54,928 nt of DNA from an uncultured delta proteobacterium (GCA_900696455.1 CAADGB010000044.1:1-54928); one strand, 5' to 3'. Positions 11,329-22,003 are shown, counted from the first letter of the stretch. Program-made: numbers and translations. The notes: generated by a model not told the origin, from the sequence alone.

Positions 11329-11871
11329 CTACTTGCCCTTGCCGGCGGCCTTGCCCGCCTTGCGGAGGATCGTCTCCTCGACGTACTTGACGCCCTTGCC
11401 CTTGTAGGGCTCGGGGCCGCGGAAGCTGCGGATCTTGGCGGCCGCCGCGCCCACGTGCTGCTTGTTCATCGACGACAGGACGAGGATGTTCTTGTCGACC
11501 TTGGCGGTCACCCCCTCGGGCAGCGTGTACTCGATGGGGTGCGAGTAGCCGAGGGTGAGGATGAGCTTCTGCCCCTTGACCTCGGCGCGGTAGCCGACGC
11601 CGTTGATCTCGAGCTGCCGCTCGAAGCCCTTGGTCACGCCGGTCACCAGGTTGGCGGTGAGCGCGCGCATGAGGCCGTGGGCCGCGCGGTCGGGCTTGCT
11701 GTCCGACCGGCGGGTGAAGACCAGCTCCTCGCCCTGCTGCTTGACCTCGACCGCGGCGTGGCGGTCGAGCGACAGCGAGCCCTTGGGGCCCTTGGCGGTG
11801 ATGGCGGTGGGGGTGATCGTGACGGTCACGCCCTTGGGGATCTCGATGGTGCGATTGCCGATGCGGGACAT
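11329..11871 (-). CDS. rplF: 50S ribosomal protein L6
   Basis: The 180-residue protein starts [15 protein letters not shown] and carries the C-terminal signature [28 protein letters not shown]. The two internally related L6 domains are both present. It lies near the factor-binding stalk base. The gap to rplR is 9 bp. Confidence 0.98.
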   Translation of the reverse strand: MSRIGNRTIEIPKGVTVTITPTAITAKGPKGSLSLDRHAAVEVKQQGEELVFTRRSDSKPDRAAHGLMRALTANLVTGVTKGFERQLEINGVGYRAEVKGQKLILTLGYSHPIEYTLPEGVTAKVDKNILVLSSMNKQHVGAAAAKIRSFRGPEPYKGKGVKYVEETILRKAGKAAGKGK

Positions 11872-11881
11872 GGCGGGCTCC

Positions 11882-12280
11882 TCACCAGCCCTCGCACAGG
11901 ACCTCGCCGCCCACGCCGCGCTTGCGCGCCTCGCGGTCGGACATGATCCCCTGCGATGTCGAGATGATGGCGATGCCGAGGCCGTTGCGGACCCGCGGCA
12001 CCTGCTTGGCCGGGACGTACTTCCGCTGCCCCGGCCGCGACACCCGGCGCAGGCCGGTGATCGCGTTGTGGGTGCGGCCGTCGTAGCGCAGGGTCACGGT
12101 GATGGTCCCCGACAGATCGTTGTCGGCGGAGACCACGCCGTCGACGAAGCCCTCGGTCTTGAGGATCTCGGCGATGCGCAGCTTCATGATGGAGCGCGGG
12201 CACGCCACCTCGCGCTTGCGGGCGCGGATGCCGTTGCGCAGGCGGGCCAGGAAATCAGCGATGGGGTCGGTCATCGACAC
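11882..12280 (-). CDS. rpsH: 30S ribosomal protein S8
   Basis: The 132-residue protein contains [18 protein letters not shown] and the C-terminal [33 protein letters not shown] region that binds helix 21 of 16S rRNA. A GTG start at 12280 lies 8 bases after AGGAG; an ATG two codons in (12274) would be 14 bases away, so the GTG is favoured. S8 is the usual repressor of the spc operon; no operator could be confirmed here. Confidence 0.97.
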   Translation of the reverse strand: MSMTDPIADFLARLRNGIRARKREVACPRSIMKLRIAEILKTEGFVDGVVSADNDLSGTITVTLRYDGRTHNAITGLRRVSRPGQRKYVPAKQVPRVRNGLGIAIISTSQGIMSDREARKRGVGGEVLCEGW

Positions 12281-12292
12281 GGTACGTTCTCC

Positions 12293-12472
12293 TCACCAGC
12301 TCGACTTGATGACGCCCGGGATCTCACCGCGCAGGGCGAGCTCGCGGAAGCAGCACCGGCACATCTCGAACTTGCGCAGGAACGCGCGCGAACGACCGCA
12401 CCGCTTGCAGCGGTTGTGCTGGCGAACCTTGAACTTGTGCTTCTTCGGAAGCATGTCGACGAGCTTGCTCAT
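12293..12472 (-). CDS. rpsN: 30S ribosomal protein S14, zinc-binding form
   Basis: The 59-residue protein, [14 protein letters not shown]..., is the short type-Z S14 with CxxC-x12-CxxC ligands (RCKRCG and MCRCCF). Its ATG overlaps the rplE stop by 4 bp (ATGA), so it is coupled to L5 translation. Zinc-type S4, S14 and L36 in one locus indicate a C+ ribosomal set. Confidence 0.97.
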   Translation of the reverse strand: MSKLVDMLPKKHKFKVRQHNRCKRCGRSRAFLRKFEMCRCCFRELALRGEIPGVIKSSW

Positions 12473-13176
12473 GCGGCCGCTCCTGGCGCGCCCGCGGGCG
12501 TGCCGGTGGTTCCGGGAGTCGACTGGCGGAAGGGCATGCCCAGGTATCCGAGCAGCGCCCGACCCTCGTTGTCGGTCTTGGCGGTGGTGACGATCGAGAT
12601 GTTGAGGCCCTTGATCTGGTCGATCTTGTCGTACTCGATCTCGGGGAAGATGATCTGCTCGCGGATGCCGAGGGTGTAGTTGCCGCGGCCGTCGAAGCCG
12701 CGGCTCGACACGCCGCGGAAGTCGCGGACGCGCGGCAGCGCGATGTTGCACAGGCGGTCCAGGAACTCCCACATCCGGTCACCGCGCAAGGTGACCATGA
12801 CGCCGATCTTGTGACCCTTGCGCAGCTTGTAGTTGGCGATGTCCTTCTTGGCCTTGGACACCACGGGCGCCTGGCCCGAGATCGCCTTGAGCTCCTCGAC
12901 CGCGAAGTCGATGATCTTGGCGTCGTGGGCGGCGCGGCCGAGCCCCATGTTGAGCGAGACCTTGACCACCCGCGGCACCTGCATGGTGCTCGAGTAGCCG
13001 AAGTCCTTGGCGAGCTGGGCGCGGACCTGGCCGTTGTAGATCTGCTTGAGCCGCGGCGGCTGCTCGCGCTTGTACGTGGGCGCCGGCCCGGTGGGCTCCG
13101 CCTTCTTCTTGGCCGCGCGGGCCTGGCCCGCCTTCTTGGCGGCCTCGACCTTCGCGTCTTTTTCTTCGTTCGCCAT
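12469..13176 (-). CDS. rplE: 50S ribosomal protein L5 with extended termini
   Basis: At 235 residues the protein is some 55 longer than typical L5 (~180). Residues ~1-40 are a charged Ala/Lys/Glu tail ([17 protein letters not shown]...). The L5 core begins near [12 protein letters not shown] and includes [16 protein letters not shown] and [28 protein letters not shown] Gly/Pro/Ala/Thr-rich C-terminal tail of about 18 residues follows. L5 binds 5S rRNA and contacts the P-site tRNA elbow. The ATG at 13176 is the first start in the frame; a later start would drop the basic tail. A 197-bp spacer with tandem repeats separates it from rplX. Confidence 0.96.
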   Translation of the reverse strand: MANEEKDAKVEAAKKAGQARAAKKKAEPTGPAPTYKREQPPRLKQIYNGQVRAQLAKDFGYSSTMQVPRVVKVSLNMGLGRAAHDAKIIDFAVEELKAISGQAPVVSKAKKDIANYKLRKGHKIGVMVTLRGDRMWEFLDRLCNIALPRVRDFRGVSSRGFDGRGNYTLGIREQIIFPEIEYDKIDQIKGLNISIVTTAKTDNEGRALLGYLGMPFRQSTPGTTGTPAGAPGAAA

Positions 13177-13290
13177 CGTTGTTCTCGGGTGCTCGGGGCT
13201 CGGTTACCTGCGTCGCCGCCGGGTCAGGCCCGGCCGGGGCCGGGCTGGAACGGGTCAGGGCTGGAGGTCGTCGGTCGGGCCGGGGTGGCG

Positions 13291-13391
13291 GCCTGGAGGC
13301 CGGGGTTGGGCCTCCCGGCCTGGAGGCCGGGGTTGGGCCTCCCGGCCTGGAGGCCGGGGTTGGGCCTCCCGGCCTAGAGGCCGGGGTTGGG
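13291..13391. repeat. 27-bp hairpin tandem repeat at the rplX 3' end
   Basis: Three full copies (13291-13317, 13318-13344, 13345-13371) and a 20-bp fourth copy (13372-13391) are nearly identical. Adjacent copies create ggcctcc...ggaggcc inverted repeats (for example 13309-13315 with 13322-13328). The fourth copy is the coding end of rplX; its single difference, g to a at 13376, makes the rplX amber stop. Because the unit is nine codons long, the rplX frame stays open beyond that stop for 49 codons to a TGA at 13224-13226. Confidence 0.9.
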
Positions 13392-13691
13392 AAAGCGGGT
13401 GCCGCTCTTGACGCCCACCCGGAACTTCTCGGCGCCATCGACGACGACCTTGGTCCGGGTGCCGCGGCCGAGCTTCTCGTCCCACAGCAGCACGTTGGCG
13501 AGGGCGATCGTGCCCTCCTTCTCGACGATGCCGCCCTGGGGGTTCTGCTGGGTGGGCTTGGTGTGGCGCTTGATCAGGTTGACCTTCTCGACGATCACGC
13601 GATCGCCCTTGACGCGCAGCACCTTGCCGCGCTTGCCCCGATCCTTGCCCTTGGTGACGACCACCAGGTCGCCGCGACGAACGTGCGCCAT
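13374..13691 (-). CDS. rplX: 50S ribosomal protein L24
   Basis: The 105-residue protein has the KOW motif ([23 protein letters not shown]) that lets L24 start 50S assembly. [17 protein letters not shown] is also conserved. The ATG at 13691 overlaps the rplN TGA by one base and lies 7 bases after GGAGG; an adjacent upstream GTG is too close to the ribosome-binding site. The last residues NPGL and the stop lie inside the first element of a tandem repeat that continues the frame downstream. Confidence 0.97.
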   Translation of the reverse strand: MAHVRRGDLVVVTKGKDRGKRGKVLRVKGDRVIVEKVNLIKRHTKPTQQNPQGGIVEKEGTIALANVLLWDEKLGRGTRTKVVVDGAEKFRVGVKSGTRFPNPGL

Positions 13692-14059
13692 CACAGCACC
13701 TCCGGCGCCAGCGAGATGATCTTCATGAAGCGCTTGGCGCGCAGCTCGCGAGCGACCGGCCCGAAGATGCGGGTGCCGATCGGCTCGTTCTCCTTGTTGA
13801 TGAGGACGGCCGAGTTGCCGTCGAAGCGGATCGAGCTGCCGTCCGGCCGCGCCAGCTCCTTGCTGGTGCGGACGATGACCGCGCGCGCGACCTCGCCCTT
13901 CTTGACCTTCGAGTTCGGGATGGCCTCGCGCACCGAGACGATGATGACGTCACCGATCGACGCGTAGCGCCGACGGGTGCCGCCCAGCACCTTGATGCAG
14001 AAGACCTTCTTCGCGCCCGAGTTGTCGGCCACGTCGAGGACGCTGGTCTGCTGGATCAC
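13691..14059 (-). CDS. rplN: 50S ribosomal protein L14
   Basis: The 122-residue protein is exactly the standard length. It begins at a GTG ([17 protein letters not shown]) and contains [31 protein letters not shown]. The GTG overlaps the rpsQ TGA (GTGA) and is preceded by AAGGAGG at 7 bases, which fixes the start inside a longer open frame. L14 forms intersubunit bridges with 16S rRNA. Confidence 0.97.
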   Translation of the reverse strand: MIQQTSVLDVADNSGAKKVFCIKVLGGTRRRYASIGDVIIVSVREAIPNSKVKKGEVARAVIVRTSKELARPDGSSIRFDGNSAVLINKENEPIGTRIFGPVARELRAKRFMKIISLAPEVL

Positions 14060-14364
14060 GGCAGGACCTCCTTGACCAGGGTCTGATCGGCCTTGGTGAT
14101 CGTGCGGAACACGCGCCACTTCTTGGTGCGCGAGTACGGCCGCGACTCGATGATCTCGACCACGTCGCCGACCGCCGACGCGTTGAGCTCGTCGTGGGCC
14201 TTGTACTTGACGCGGCGGGTGACGAACTTGTGGAAGCGCCGGTCGCGGACGCGGCGGACGACCGACACCACGATCGTCTTGTCCATCGCGTTCGAGGTCA
14301 CGGTGCCCGTGATCTTGCGGCGGCTACCGCGGGCGTCATGCTCGTTCTTCTGCTCGGCCGACAT
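14056..14364 (-). CDS. rpsQ: 30S ribosomal protein S17
   Basis: The 102-residue protein has [44 protein letters not shown], the OB-fold core of S17, with a slightly long acidic/basic N-terminal tail ([15 protein letters not shown]). It binds 16S rRNA early in assembly. It ends in a 4-bp overlap with rplN. Confidence 0.97.
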   Translation of the reverse strand: MSAEQKNEHDARGSRRKITGTVTSNAMDKTIVVSVVRRVRDRRFHKFVTRRVKYKAHDELNASAVGDVVEIIESRPYSRTKKWRVFRTITKADQTLVKEVLP

Positions 14365-14367
14365 GGA

Positions 14368-14616
14368 TCAGCCCTCCTTGGCGGCGCGCTTGCGGGCGCC
14401 CTGCTGCTCGAGGTCGAGGTCGCGCGCGCGCAGGATCGTGAGGATGCGCGCGATCTCGCGACGCTTGCCGTTCATCTCGGCGGTCGACGTGACCTGGTTG
14501 GTGTGGCGCCCGAGCTGGAGGCGGAAGAGCTCGTCGCGGACGCGGGCGAGCGCGATCCGGAGCTCGTCCGACGGCAGGTCGCGGAGCTTGTCGAGGGCAT
14601 CGGCGGACTTGCTCAC
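14368..14616 (-). CDS. rpmC: 50S ribosomal protein L29
   Basis: The 82-residue protein starts at a GTG overlapping the rplP stop (GTGA), 7 bases after GGGAGG. The coiled-coil core [31 protein letters not shown]...[17 protein letters not shown] is typical of L29, part of the tunnel-exit docking site for trigger factor and SRP. It has a longer C-terminal basic tail than the ~65-residue E. coli protein. It is 3 bp from rpsQ. Confidence 0.96.
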   Translation of the reverse strand: MSKSADALDKLRDLPSDELRIALARVRDELFRLQLGRHTNQVTSTAEMNGKRREIARILTILRARDLDLEQQGARKRAAKEG

Positions 14617-15029
14617 AGCACGGCCTCCCGGGAGATCATGTGGGTGCGCAGCGGCAGCTTGTGGTGGGCGCGGGTGAAGGCCTGCTTGGCCATGGCCGCG
14701 TCGACGCCCTCGACCTCGAAGATCACCCGGCCCGGCTTGACCACCGCGACCCAGCCCTCGACGCCGCCCTTGCCGGTACCCATGCGGGTCTCGGCCGGCT
14801 TCTTGGTGAAGGGCTTGTCGGGGAAGACGCGGACGTAGATCTTGCCGCCCTTCTTGACCGCGCGGCTGATGGCGACGCGGGCGGCCTCGATCTGGCGGGC
14901 GGTGATCCAGCCCGGCTCGAGGACCTGGAGGCCGAAGTCGCCGAACGAGACCTGGTTGCCACCCTTGGCCATGCCGGGGGTGCGACCCTTGTGCTGCTTG
15001 CGGAACTTGGTTCGCGTGGGGGAGAGCAT
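14613..15029 (-). CDS. rplP: 50S ribosomal protein L16
   Basis: The 138-residue protein begins [24 protein letters not shown] and carries [27 protein letters not shown], the segment that orders A-site tRNA and 5S contacts. [17 protein letters not shown] forms the C-terminus. Length is standard. It is preceded by rpsC with a 21-bp gap. Confidence 0.98.
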   Translation of the reverse strand: MLSPTRTKFRKQHKGRTPGMAKGGNQVSFGDFGLQVLEPGWITARQIEAARVAISRAVKKGGKIYVRVFPDKPFTKKPAETRMGTGKGGVEGWVAVVKPGRVIFEVEGVDAAMAKQAFTRAHHKLPLRTHMISREAVL

Positions 15030-15050
15030 GATGGCCTGCCTGGCGCGCGA

Positions 15051-15713
<663 letters not shown>

Positions 15714-15729
15714 GATGAACCTCGGCGAC

Positions 15730-16068
15730 TCAGTCGTCGGACACCACCACCGTGAGGTGGCTGGTGCGGTGGTTGATGCGGTTGGCGCGGCCCATCGAGC
15801 GGGGCATCCAGCGCTTGACGATGGGCCCCCCGTCGACGGTGATGGTGGCGATGCGCAGGTCCTCGACCGAGACGTCGCCGCCCGACCGCTCCTCGGCGTT
15901 GGCGGCGGCCGACTTGACCGCCTTGGAGATGAGACGGGCCGCCTTCTTGGGCATGAGGTCGAGCATGCCGACCGCCTCCTCGACCTGCTTGCCGCGGACG
16001 AGGTTGGCGACCACCCGCATCTTGCGGGGGGACATCGAGATGCCACGTACGAGCGCTCTGGCTTCCAT
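15730..16068 (-). CDS. rplV: 50S ribosomal protein L22
   Basis: The 112-residue protein contains [23 protein letters not shown] and the tunnel-lining hairpin [27 protein letters not shown]. The hairpin helps form the constriction of the exit tunnel where macrolides act. No insertion in the hairpin is seen. Confidence 0.98.
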   Translation of the reverse strand: MEARALVRGISMSPRKMRVVANLVRGKQVEEAVGMLDLMPKKAARLISKAVKSAAANAEERSGGDVSVEDLRIATITVDGGPIVKRWMPRSMGRANRINHRTSHLTVVVSDD

Positions 16069-16099
16069 GACCTGACTCCTGGCTTCCTGGCTGCCCGGG

Positions 16100-16375
16100 C
16101 TAGCGCTTCTTGTCGCCGCCGTGGCCGGTGTACGTGCGCGTCGGCGCGAACTCGCCGAGCTTGTGGCCGACCATGTGCTCGGAGATGAACACGGGGATGA
16201 ACTTGCGGCCGTTGTGGACCGCGAAGGTCAGGCTGACCATGTCGGGCGTGATGGTCGACCGACGGGACCAGGTCTTGATCACCCGCTTGTTGGGATTGGA
16301 CTCCTTGACGGCGGCGGCGACCTTCTTGTGAAGGAACGACTCGACGTAGGGGCCCTTCTTGACGCTGCGAGGCAT
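16100..16375 (-). CDS. rpsS: 30S ribosomal protein S19
   Basis: The 91-residue protein has [33 protein letters not shown] and [22 protein letters not shown], the full S19 signature. With S13 it forms the head complex near the A-site finger. Length is standard. Confidence 0.98.
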   Translation of the reverse strand: MPRSVKKGPYVESFLHKKVAAAVKESNPNKRVIKTWSRRSTITPDMVSLTFAVHNGRKFIPVFISEHMVGHKLGEFAPTRTYTGHGGDKKR

Positions 16376-16391
16376 GGCTGGCTCCGGTCCG

Positions 16392-17216
16392 TTACTTGGT
16401 GCGGCGACGGATGATGTTCTTCTCCGTCCGCTTGTTGTGGCGAGTCTTGTAGCCCTTGGTCGGCTGGCCCCAGGGGGTGCAGGGGTGGCGACCGCCCGAG
16501 CTGCGACCCTCGCCGCCGCCCATCGGGTGATCGACCGGGTTCATGGCGACGCCGCGGTTGTGCGGGCGCTTGCCCAGCCACCGCTTGCGGCCGGCCTTGC
16601 CCCACTCGATGTTGCCGTGCTCGCTGTTGGCGATCGTGCCGATCGTCGCGCGGCAGTCGATGTGGACGTAGCGCATCTCGCCCGACGGCAGGCGGAGGGT
16701 GGCCTTGCCGCCCTCCTTGGCCATCAGGACGACGCGGGCCCCGGCCGAGCGACCGAGCTGGGCGCCGGCCCCGACCTTGAGCTCGACGCAGTGGACCTCG
16801 GTGCCGACCGGGATGTGGCGCAGCGGCAGCGAGTTGCCGGGCTTGATGTCGGCCGAGTTGGCGCTGATGATCTCGTCACCGACCTCGAGCTTCTGCGGGG
16901 CGATGATGTAGGCCAGCTCGCCGTCGGCGTAGCGCACGAGCGCGATGCGCGCCGAGCGGTTGGGATCGTACTCGATGCCCACCACCTTGGCCGGCACGCC
17001 GGTCTTGGTGCGGCGGAAGTCGATCTTGCGGTAGCGCTGCTTGTGGCCACCGCCGCGGAAGCGCGAGGTGATGCGGCCGTGGTTGTTGCGGCCGGCGGTC
17101 TCGGTCTTGTGCTCGAGCAGCGACTTCTCGGGCTTGGTCTTGGTGATCGAGCCGAAGTCCTGGCTCGACATGTCACGACGGCCGGGCGACGTCGGCTTGT
17201 ACTTGATGATCGCCAT
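16392..17216 (-). CDS. rplB: 50S ribosomal protein L2
   Basis: The 274-residue protein is full length and carries the C-terminal motif [17 protein letters not shown] close to the peptidyl transferase centre, with the universally conserved histidine of DHP present. The position after DHP is Met, where E. coli has His. L2 supports subunit association. It is 3 bp from rplW. Confidence 0.98.
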   Translation of the reverse strand: MAIIKYKPTSPGRRDMSSQDFGSITKTKPEKSLLEHKTETAGRNNHGRITSRFRGGGHKQRYRKIDFRRTKTGVPAKVVGIEYDPNRSARIALVRYADGELAYIIAPQKLEVGDEIISANSADIKPGNSLPLRHIPVGTEVHCVELKVGAGAQLGRSAGARVVLMAKEGGKATLRLPSGEMRYVHIDCRATIGTIANSEHGNIEWGKAGRKRWLGKRPHNRGVAMNPVDHPMGGGEGRSSGGRHPCTPWGQPTKGYKTRHNKRTEKNIIRRRTK

Positions 17217-17219
17217 CGC

Positions 17220-17549
17220 TCAGACTCCCTCGAAGAAGGCGATGCTCTCGCCGGCCTTCAGCGTGACGACGGCCTTCTTCCAGGCCGGGCGGCGACCGCT
17301 GTACTTGCCGACGCGCTTGTTCTTGCCGCGCACGACCAGGGTGCGGACCTGGGTCACCGAGACCTTGAACAGGCTCTCGATGGCGTGGCGGATCTCGATC
17401 TTGTTGGCGTCGCGGGCGACCTCGAACACGACCTGCTGGGCGTGATCCTCGCCCTCGACCGGCGCCGCGGCGGCGCCGCCGGTCTCGCGCAGGCGGGCGG
17501 TCTTCTCGGTCAGGAGCGGACGCTTGATGACGGTCTGTGGGGCACGCAT
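17220..17549 (-). CDS. rplW: 50S ribosomal protein L23
   Basis: The 109-residue protein includes [41 protein letters not shown] and [20 protein letters not shown]23 is the tunnel-exit docking site for trigger factor and SRP. There is a short Gly/Ala/Glu-rich insertion ([15 protein letters not shown]) near residues 26-40. It is 4 bp from rplD. Confidence 0.97.
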   Translation of the reverse strand: MRAPQTVIKRPLLTEKTARLRETGGAAAAPVEGEDHAQQVVFEVARDANKIEIRHAIESLFKVSVTQVRTLVVRGKNKRVGKYSGRRPAWKKAVVTLKAGESIAFFEGV

Positions 17550-17553
17550 GGGT

Positions 17554-18198
17554 TCACTCGCCTCCCGCGGCCGTGCGCAGCGCGGCCTCGACCTGCTTGG
17601 CCGCGGCCTGGGTCAGCACCAGCGTCTCGTGGCGCAGGATGTCGTAGACGTTGAGGCCCTCGGGGGCCAGCCACTTCGACCGCGCCAGGTTCTTCGAACC
17701 GCGGGCGAGGAGCGCGTTGTCCTTGCCGTCGACGATGAGGACCTTGGCCGACGGCTGGGCGACGCCGAGCCGGGCGAGGGCGGCGGCGACCGCCTTGGTC
17801 TTGCCGTCGGAGTCGAACCTGTCGAGGACGATGAGCTTCTGCTCGCCGGCGCGCAGCGACAGCGCCGAGCGCAGCGCCAGCTTCTTCTGCTTCTTGGGCA
17901 GGGCGTAGGCGTAGCTGCGGGGCTTGGGCCCGAAGACCGAGCCGCCGCCGACCCAGTGCGGCCCCTTGCGGCTGCCCTGGCGAGCGCGGCCGGTGCCCTT
18001 CTGCTTCCAGGCCTTGATGCTGGAGCCGCGGACCTCGCCGATGCGCTTGGTCGACGCGTTGCCGGCGCGGCGCTTGGCCAGCTGCCACTTCACGGTCTCC
18101 CACAGCAGGTGCTCGTGGACCGGCGCGGCGAAGACGTCGTCGGCCAGGTCGATCTGGCCCACGCTCTTGCCGTCGGTGTTCTTGACGTCTAGCTTCAT
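17554..18198 (-). CDS. rplD: 50S ribosomal protein L4
   Basis: The 214-residue protein has the extended RNA-binding loop with [39 protein letters not shown], part of the exit-tunnel constriction. In E. coli L4 also represses the S10 operon. Upstream of its ATG there is no good Shine-Dalgarno sequence (gcgagcc at best), which is unusual in this locus. The gene that normally precedes it, rplC, is absent. Confidence 0.97.
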   Translation of the reverse strand: MKLDVKNTDGKSVGQIDLADDVFAAPVHEHLLWETVKWQLAKRRAGNASTKRIGEVRGSSIKAWKQKGTGRARQGSRKGPHWVGGGSVFGPKPRSYAYALPKKQKKLALRSALSLRAGEQKLIVLDRFDSDGKTKAVAAALARLGVAQPSAKVLIVDGKDNALLARGSKNLARSKWLAPEGLNVYDILRHETLVLTQAAAKQVEAALRTAAGGE

Positions 18199-18265
18199 GA
18201 CTGGCTCGCTTGGTTCGTCGCGGTCGTCGCGGTCGTCGCGGGGTCGTCGGGCAGTGCGCGACGGA
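18199..18265. other. 67-bp rpsJ-rplD gap where rplC is expected
   Basis: The gap contains a short tandem array of cggtcgtcg (18221-18229, 18230-18238, and a third imperfect copy) and no coding sequence. In almost all bacteria the ~630-bp rplC gene lies here. No L3-like sequence was found anywhere in the window. Confidence 0.85.
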
Positions 18266-18574
<309 letters not shown>

Positions 18575-18607
18575 GGGCTGTTTCCTGGGTCCTCTGAGGA
18601 GTCGCGC

Positions 18608-18636
18608 AGTCTACTCAAAACGCGTTTCAAGGGAAG
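18608..18636 (-). promoter_or_regulatory. Weak promoter candidate upstream of rpsJ
   Basis: On the minus strand TAGACT (complement of 18608-18613) is a plausible -10 box in an unusually A/T-rich pocket of the fusA-rpsJ spacer, but the region 17 bases upstream reads CTTCCC, a poor -35. The same TAGACT occurs in the stronger rpsL promoter. Treat as possible only. Confidence 0.3.
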
Positions 18637-18713
18637 TGCTTTTTGCTGGTTCTTGCGAGGGGTTGCGAGCTCCCGATCCCGTCCCCGGATCATCGGGCAA
18701 CTCATCGGAATCA

Positions 18714-20819
18714 CTAGGCACGACGTGCGGCCAGGCGGTCGCGGGTGGCGTGCGGGACCTCGGCGTACTCGCGGAACTGCATCGAGTACGTGGCCCGGCC
18801 GCGGGAGCTGGAGCGCAGCGCGGTGGCGTAACCGACCATCTCGGCCAGGGGCACGCTGGCGCTGATGACCTGGACCCCGGGGCGGGCCTGCATGCCGCCG
18901 ACCTTGGCCCGGCGCGCCAGCAGGTCGCCGAGGACGTCGCCGATGTGGGCGTCGGGGGCGCGGACCTCCAGCTCCATCACCGGCTCGAGCACGGTGGGCG
19001 CGGCGGCGGCGGCGGCGTCGCGGAAGGCCCGGGTGCCGGCGAGCTTGAAGCCGCGCGGGCTCGAGTCGACGACGTGGTGGCTGCCGCCGACCAGGGCGAC
19101 GGTGAGGTCGGTCATGGGGAAGCCGGCGAGCACGCCCTTGCCCACCGCCTCGGCCACGCCCTCGGCGACCGCCGGCACGTAGTCGGCGGGGACGTCGGCC
19201 GACGACGCCTGGTTCTCGAAGCGGTAGCCCTCGCCCCGCCCCGCCGGCTCGACGGCGAGCACGACGTGCCCGAGGTGCGCCGGCGACGCGCCGACGACGG
19301 CGTGGCGGGCCTCGGCACGGCCGCGCTGGGTGATGGTCTCGCGGTACGCGACCTGGAGGCGACCGACCCGGGCGTCGACCTTGAACTCGCGGCGCAGCCG
19401 GTCGACGAGGATCTCGAGGTGGAGCTCGCCCATGCCGGCGATCGTGATCGCGCCGCTGTCGGGATCGGCGCCGACGCGGAACGACGGATCCTCGACGGCG
19501 AGCCGCTCGAGCGCCTCGTGCAGCCGGGCCAGATCGGCCTCGGTCGCGGGCTCGATCGTCACCCCCAGCACCGGCTCCGGCACCACCATGCCGTCGAGCA
19601 CCAGCGGGCGCGCCGGATCGCACAGCGTGTCGCCGGTGCCGCCGGCGCGACCGCCGACGATCGCGCCGATGCCGCCGGCGCCGAGCTCGGCGACGTCCTC
19701 GCGGTGGTTGGCATGCATGCGCACCAGGCGCTCGACGTGCTCGAGGCGACCGCGGGTCACGTTGAGCACGGTGTCGCCGACGGCGAGGCGACCGGCGTAG
19801 ACGCGGACGTAGGTGATCGGCGTGCGCCCACCCTCGTCGCTCATCACCTTGAACACCAGCGCCGCCAGCGGCGCGTCGGGATCGGCGGGCCCCTCGCCGA
19901 GGCGGTAGACCGGCGGCTCGCCGGCGCCGGTCGGCGTCGCCACCGCCACCGGCGCCAGGCCGCGGGGATGGGGGAGGAAGTCGACGACGGCGTCGAGGAG
20001 GTTGTGCACGCCCTGGTTGCGGTACGCCGCCCCGCACAGCGTCGGCACCGCGAGGCCGGCGAGGGTGGCGCGGCGCAGCGCCGCCTTGAACGCGGCCGGC
20101 GACACCGCGTCGGCCTCGAGGAAGTCGCGCATGAAGGCGTCGTCGACGAGCGCCACCGCCTCGAACATGCGATCGCGGGCGGCGGCGGCGGCGGCGACCA
20201 GCTCGGCGGGGATGGGGCCGTCGTCGAAGCGCACGCCCAGCGACTCGTCGTCCCACACCCGCGCCGTCATCGTCAGCAGGTCGACGACGCCGGCGAACTC
20301 GGCGCCGCTGCCGAGGGGGAGCTGGAGCAGCACCGGGTGAGCGCCCAGCCGATCGCGGAGCTCGGCCACCACCGCCTCGACGTCGGCGCCCTCGCGATCG
20401 CACTTGTTGACGAAGGCGAGGCGGGGGACGGCGTAGCGATCGGCCTGGCGCCACACCGTCTCGCTCTGCGACTGCACGCCCTCGACCGCCGAGAACACCG
20501 CGATCGCGCCGTCGAGCACCCGCAGGCAGCGCTCGACCTCCATCGTGAAGTCGACGTGGCCCGGGGTGTCGATCAGGTTGACCAGGTGGCCGGCCCACGT
20601 GAAGGTGGTGGCCGCCGCGGTGATGCTGATGCCGCGCTCCTGCTCCTGCTCCATCCAGTCGGTGAAGGCGGCGCCCTCGTCGACCTCGCCCAGGCGCGAG
20701 ATCACGCCGGCGTAGAACAGGATGCGCTCGGTGGTCGTGGTCTTGCCCGCGTCGATGTGCGCCATGATCCCGCTGTTGCGGGTGAGCGCGATCGACGGGC
20801 GGACGACGCCGCGGGGCAT
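18714..20819 (-). CDS. fusA: Elongation factor G
   Basis: The 701-residue GTPase drives ribosome translocation. The G motifs are intact: AHIDAGKT (20-27), DTPGH (84-88) and NKCD (138-141), with switch [15 protein letters not shown]. Domain III shows [24 protein letters not shown] and domain [27 protein letters not shown]. Domain IV, which enters the decoding site, reads [19 protein letters not shown]; the tip His is kept, but typical Asp, Glu and Ala positions around it are Val, Pro and Gly. The protein is Ala-rich and more divergent than its neighbours. Its place between rpsG and rpsJ supports the housekeeping role. A lineage-specific paralogue cannot be excluded. Confidence 0.9.
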   Translation of the reverse strand: MPRGVVRPSIALTRNSGIMAHIDAGKTTTTERILFYAGVISRLGEVDEGAAFTDWMEQEQERGISITAAATTFTWAGHLVNLIDTPGHVDFTMEVERCLRVLDGAIAVFSAVEGVQSQSETVWRQADRYAVPRLAFVNKCDREGADVEAVVAELRDRLGAHPVLLQLPLGSGAEFAGVVDLLTMTARVWDDESLGVRFDDGPIPAELVAAAAAARDRMFEAVALVDDAFMRDFLEADAVSPAAFKAALRRATLAGLAVPTLCGAAYRNQGVHNLLDAVVDFLPHPRGLAPVAVATPTGAGEPPVYRLGEGPADPDAPLAALVFKVMSDEGGRTPITYVRVYAGRLAVGDTVLNVTRGRLEHVERLVRMHANHREDVAELGAGGIGAIVGGRAGGTGDTLCDPARPLVLDGMVVPEPVLGVTIEPATEADLARLHEALERLAVEDPSFRVGADPDSGAITIAGMGELHLEILVDRLRREFKVDARVGRLQVAYRETITQRGRAEARHAVVGASPAHLGHVVLAVEPAGRGEGYRFENQASSADVPADYVPAVAEGVAEAVGKGVLAGFPMTDLTVALVGGSHHVVDSSPRGFKLAGTRAFRDAAAAAAPTVLEPVMELEVRAPDAHIGDVLGDLLARRAKVGGMQARPGVQVISASVPLAEMVGYATALRSSSRGRATYSMQFREYAEVPHATRDRLAARRA

Positions 20820-21061
20820 GCTTCGTCGAGGACGGTCCGGTGCGGCAGACGGAGGCGGGATCGATCAGGCGCGCGCTCGCGCGGTGGCGCCTGCCGGGTG
20901 GCAGGCCGGGTCGGGAACCGCGGGGCGCGGGACGGGACCCTGTTGATCGAGCCGAGCGGTTCGACGCGCCACCGTGCCGGTGACGGCCGCCTACCCGACC
21001 CCCGAGTTCTGCGTGCTCTTACGTCCTCGCCTCCTCGACAGCAGTGGCCGCGGCTAGCGGC
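20820..21061. other. 242-bp rpsG-fusA spacer with hairpin
   Basis: This spacer is long for a str operon. It holds one clear hairpin, gcctgcc (20889-20895) with ggcaggc (20900-20906) and a 4-base loop, and no gene. An attenuator or processing site is possible. No promoter was recognised. Confidence 0.45.
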
Positions 21062-21550
21062 TCACCACCGGTAGTGGGCGAACGCCTTGTTGGCGTCGGC
21101 CATCTTGTGGACGTCCTCGCGCTTCTTGACCGCGTTGCCGCGGTTCTGCGCGGCGTCGACGATCTCGTTGGCGAGGCGGTCGATCATCGTCTTCTCGCCG
21201 CGCTGCCGGGCGTACTCGACCAGCCAGCGCATGCCCAGCGCCAGCGAGCGATCGGGACGGACGTCGACCGGCACCTGGTAGGTCGAGCCACCGACGCGGC
21301 GGCTCTTGACCTCGACCTTGGGGCGGACGTTCGACAGGGCGCGGTCCCACACCTTGATCGGGTCGTCCTTGGCGCGCTCGGCGACCAGGTCGAGGGCCTT
21401 GTAGACGATGGACTCGGCCACCGCCTTCTTGCCGTCCTCCATCACCACGTTCACGAACTTGGTGATGCGACGGCGCATGTCGGGGGGGGCGTCCGTGAAC
21501 TTGGGGTCCGGAAGGACGCGGCGCTTGGGGACTTCACCTTTACGGGGCAT
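21062..21550 (-). CDS. rpsG: 30S ribosomal protein S7
   Basis: The 162-residue protein is slightly longer than the usual 156. It begins [18 protein letters not shown] and contains [45 protein letters not shown] and [25 protein letters not shown] few extra residues ([10 protein letters not shown]) replace the more usual short loop after PKF. S7 nucleates the 30S head and represses the str operon in E. coli. Confidence 0.98.
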   Translation of the reverse strand: MPRKGEVPKRRVLPDPKFTDAPPDMRRRITKFVNVVMEDGKKAVAESIVYKALDLVAERAKDDPIKVWDRALSNVRPKVEVKSRRVGGSTYQVPVDVRPDRSLALGMRWLVEYARQRGEKTMIDRLANEIVDAAQNRGNAVKKREDVHKMADANKAFAHYRW

Positions 21551-21571
21551 GGCTCGCTCGACCTTCCGACC

Positions 21572-21943
21572 TTACTTGGGACGCTTGGTGCCGTACTTGG
21601 ACCGGCCCTGCTTGCGGTTGGCCACGCCGGTGGTGTCCAGCGTGCCGCGGATGATGTGGTAGCGCACGCCCGGGAGATCCTTGACGCGGCCGCCGCGGAT
21701 CAGGACCACCGAGTGCTCCTGCAGGTTGTGACCCTCGCCGGGGATGTACGACGTGACCTCCATCTGGTTGGTCAGCCGCACGCGCGCGACCTTGCGCAGC
21801 GCCGAGTTCGGCTTCTTGGGGGTCGTCGTGTAGACGCGGGTGCAGACGCCGCGCTTCTGGGGGCAGGACTTGAGGGCGGGCGACGCGGTCTTGGTCTTGA
21901 CCTGCTTGCGACCCTGGCGAACCAGCTGGTTGATCGTGGGCAT
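21572..21943 (-). CDS. rpsL: 30S ribosomal protein S12
   Basis: The 123-residue protein starts [13 protein letters not shown] at the ATG at 21943, giving the exact standard length. [21 protein letters not shown] and [32 protein letters not shown] are intact, including the lysines changed in streptomycin-resistant mutants, so the protein is predicted wild type in decoding. It is the first gene after a strong promoter and is 21 bp from rpsG. Confidence 0.98.
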   Translation of the reverse strand: MPTINQLVRQGRKQVKTKTASPALKSCPQKRGVCTRVYTTTPKKPNSALRKVARVRLTNQMEVTSYIPGEGHNLQEHSVVLIRGGRVKDLPGVRYHIIRGTLDTTGVANRKQGRSKYGTKRPK

Positions 21944-21975
21944 TCGGGATCCGTGCTCGGGGAAAGAGGCGCGAG

Positions 21976-22003
21976 AGTCTACGGATATGCCCATGGGTGT
22001 CAA
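21976..22003 (-). promoter_or_regulatory. Sigma-70-type promoter for rpsL-rpsG-fusA
   Basis: On the minus strand TTGACA (complement of 21998-22003) and TAGACT (21976-21981) are separated by 16 bp. This is a full-consensus -35 and a 4/6 -10, some 33-38 bp upstream of rpsL. It is probably the start of the long str-S10-spc-alpha transcript. Confidence 0.75.

Noticed and set aside
13291-13391. CRISPR-like array
   Set aside because: Units are contiguous with no spacers of unique sequence; it is a plain tandem repeat.
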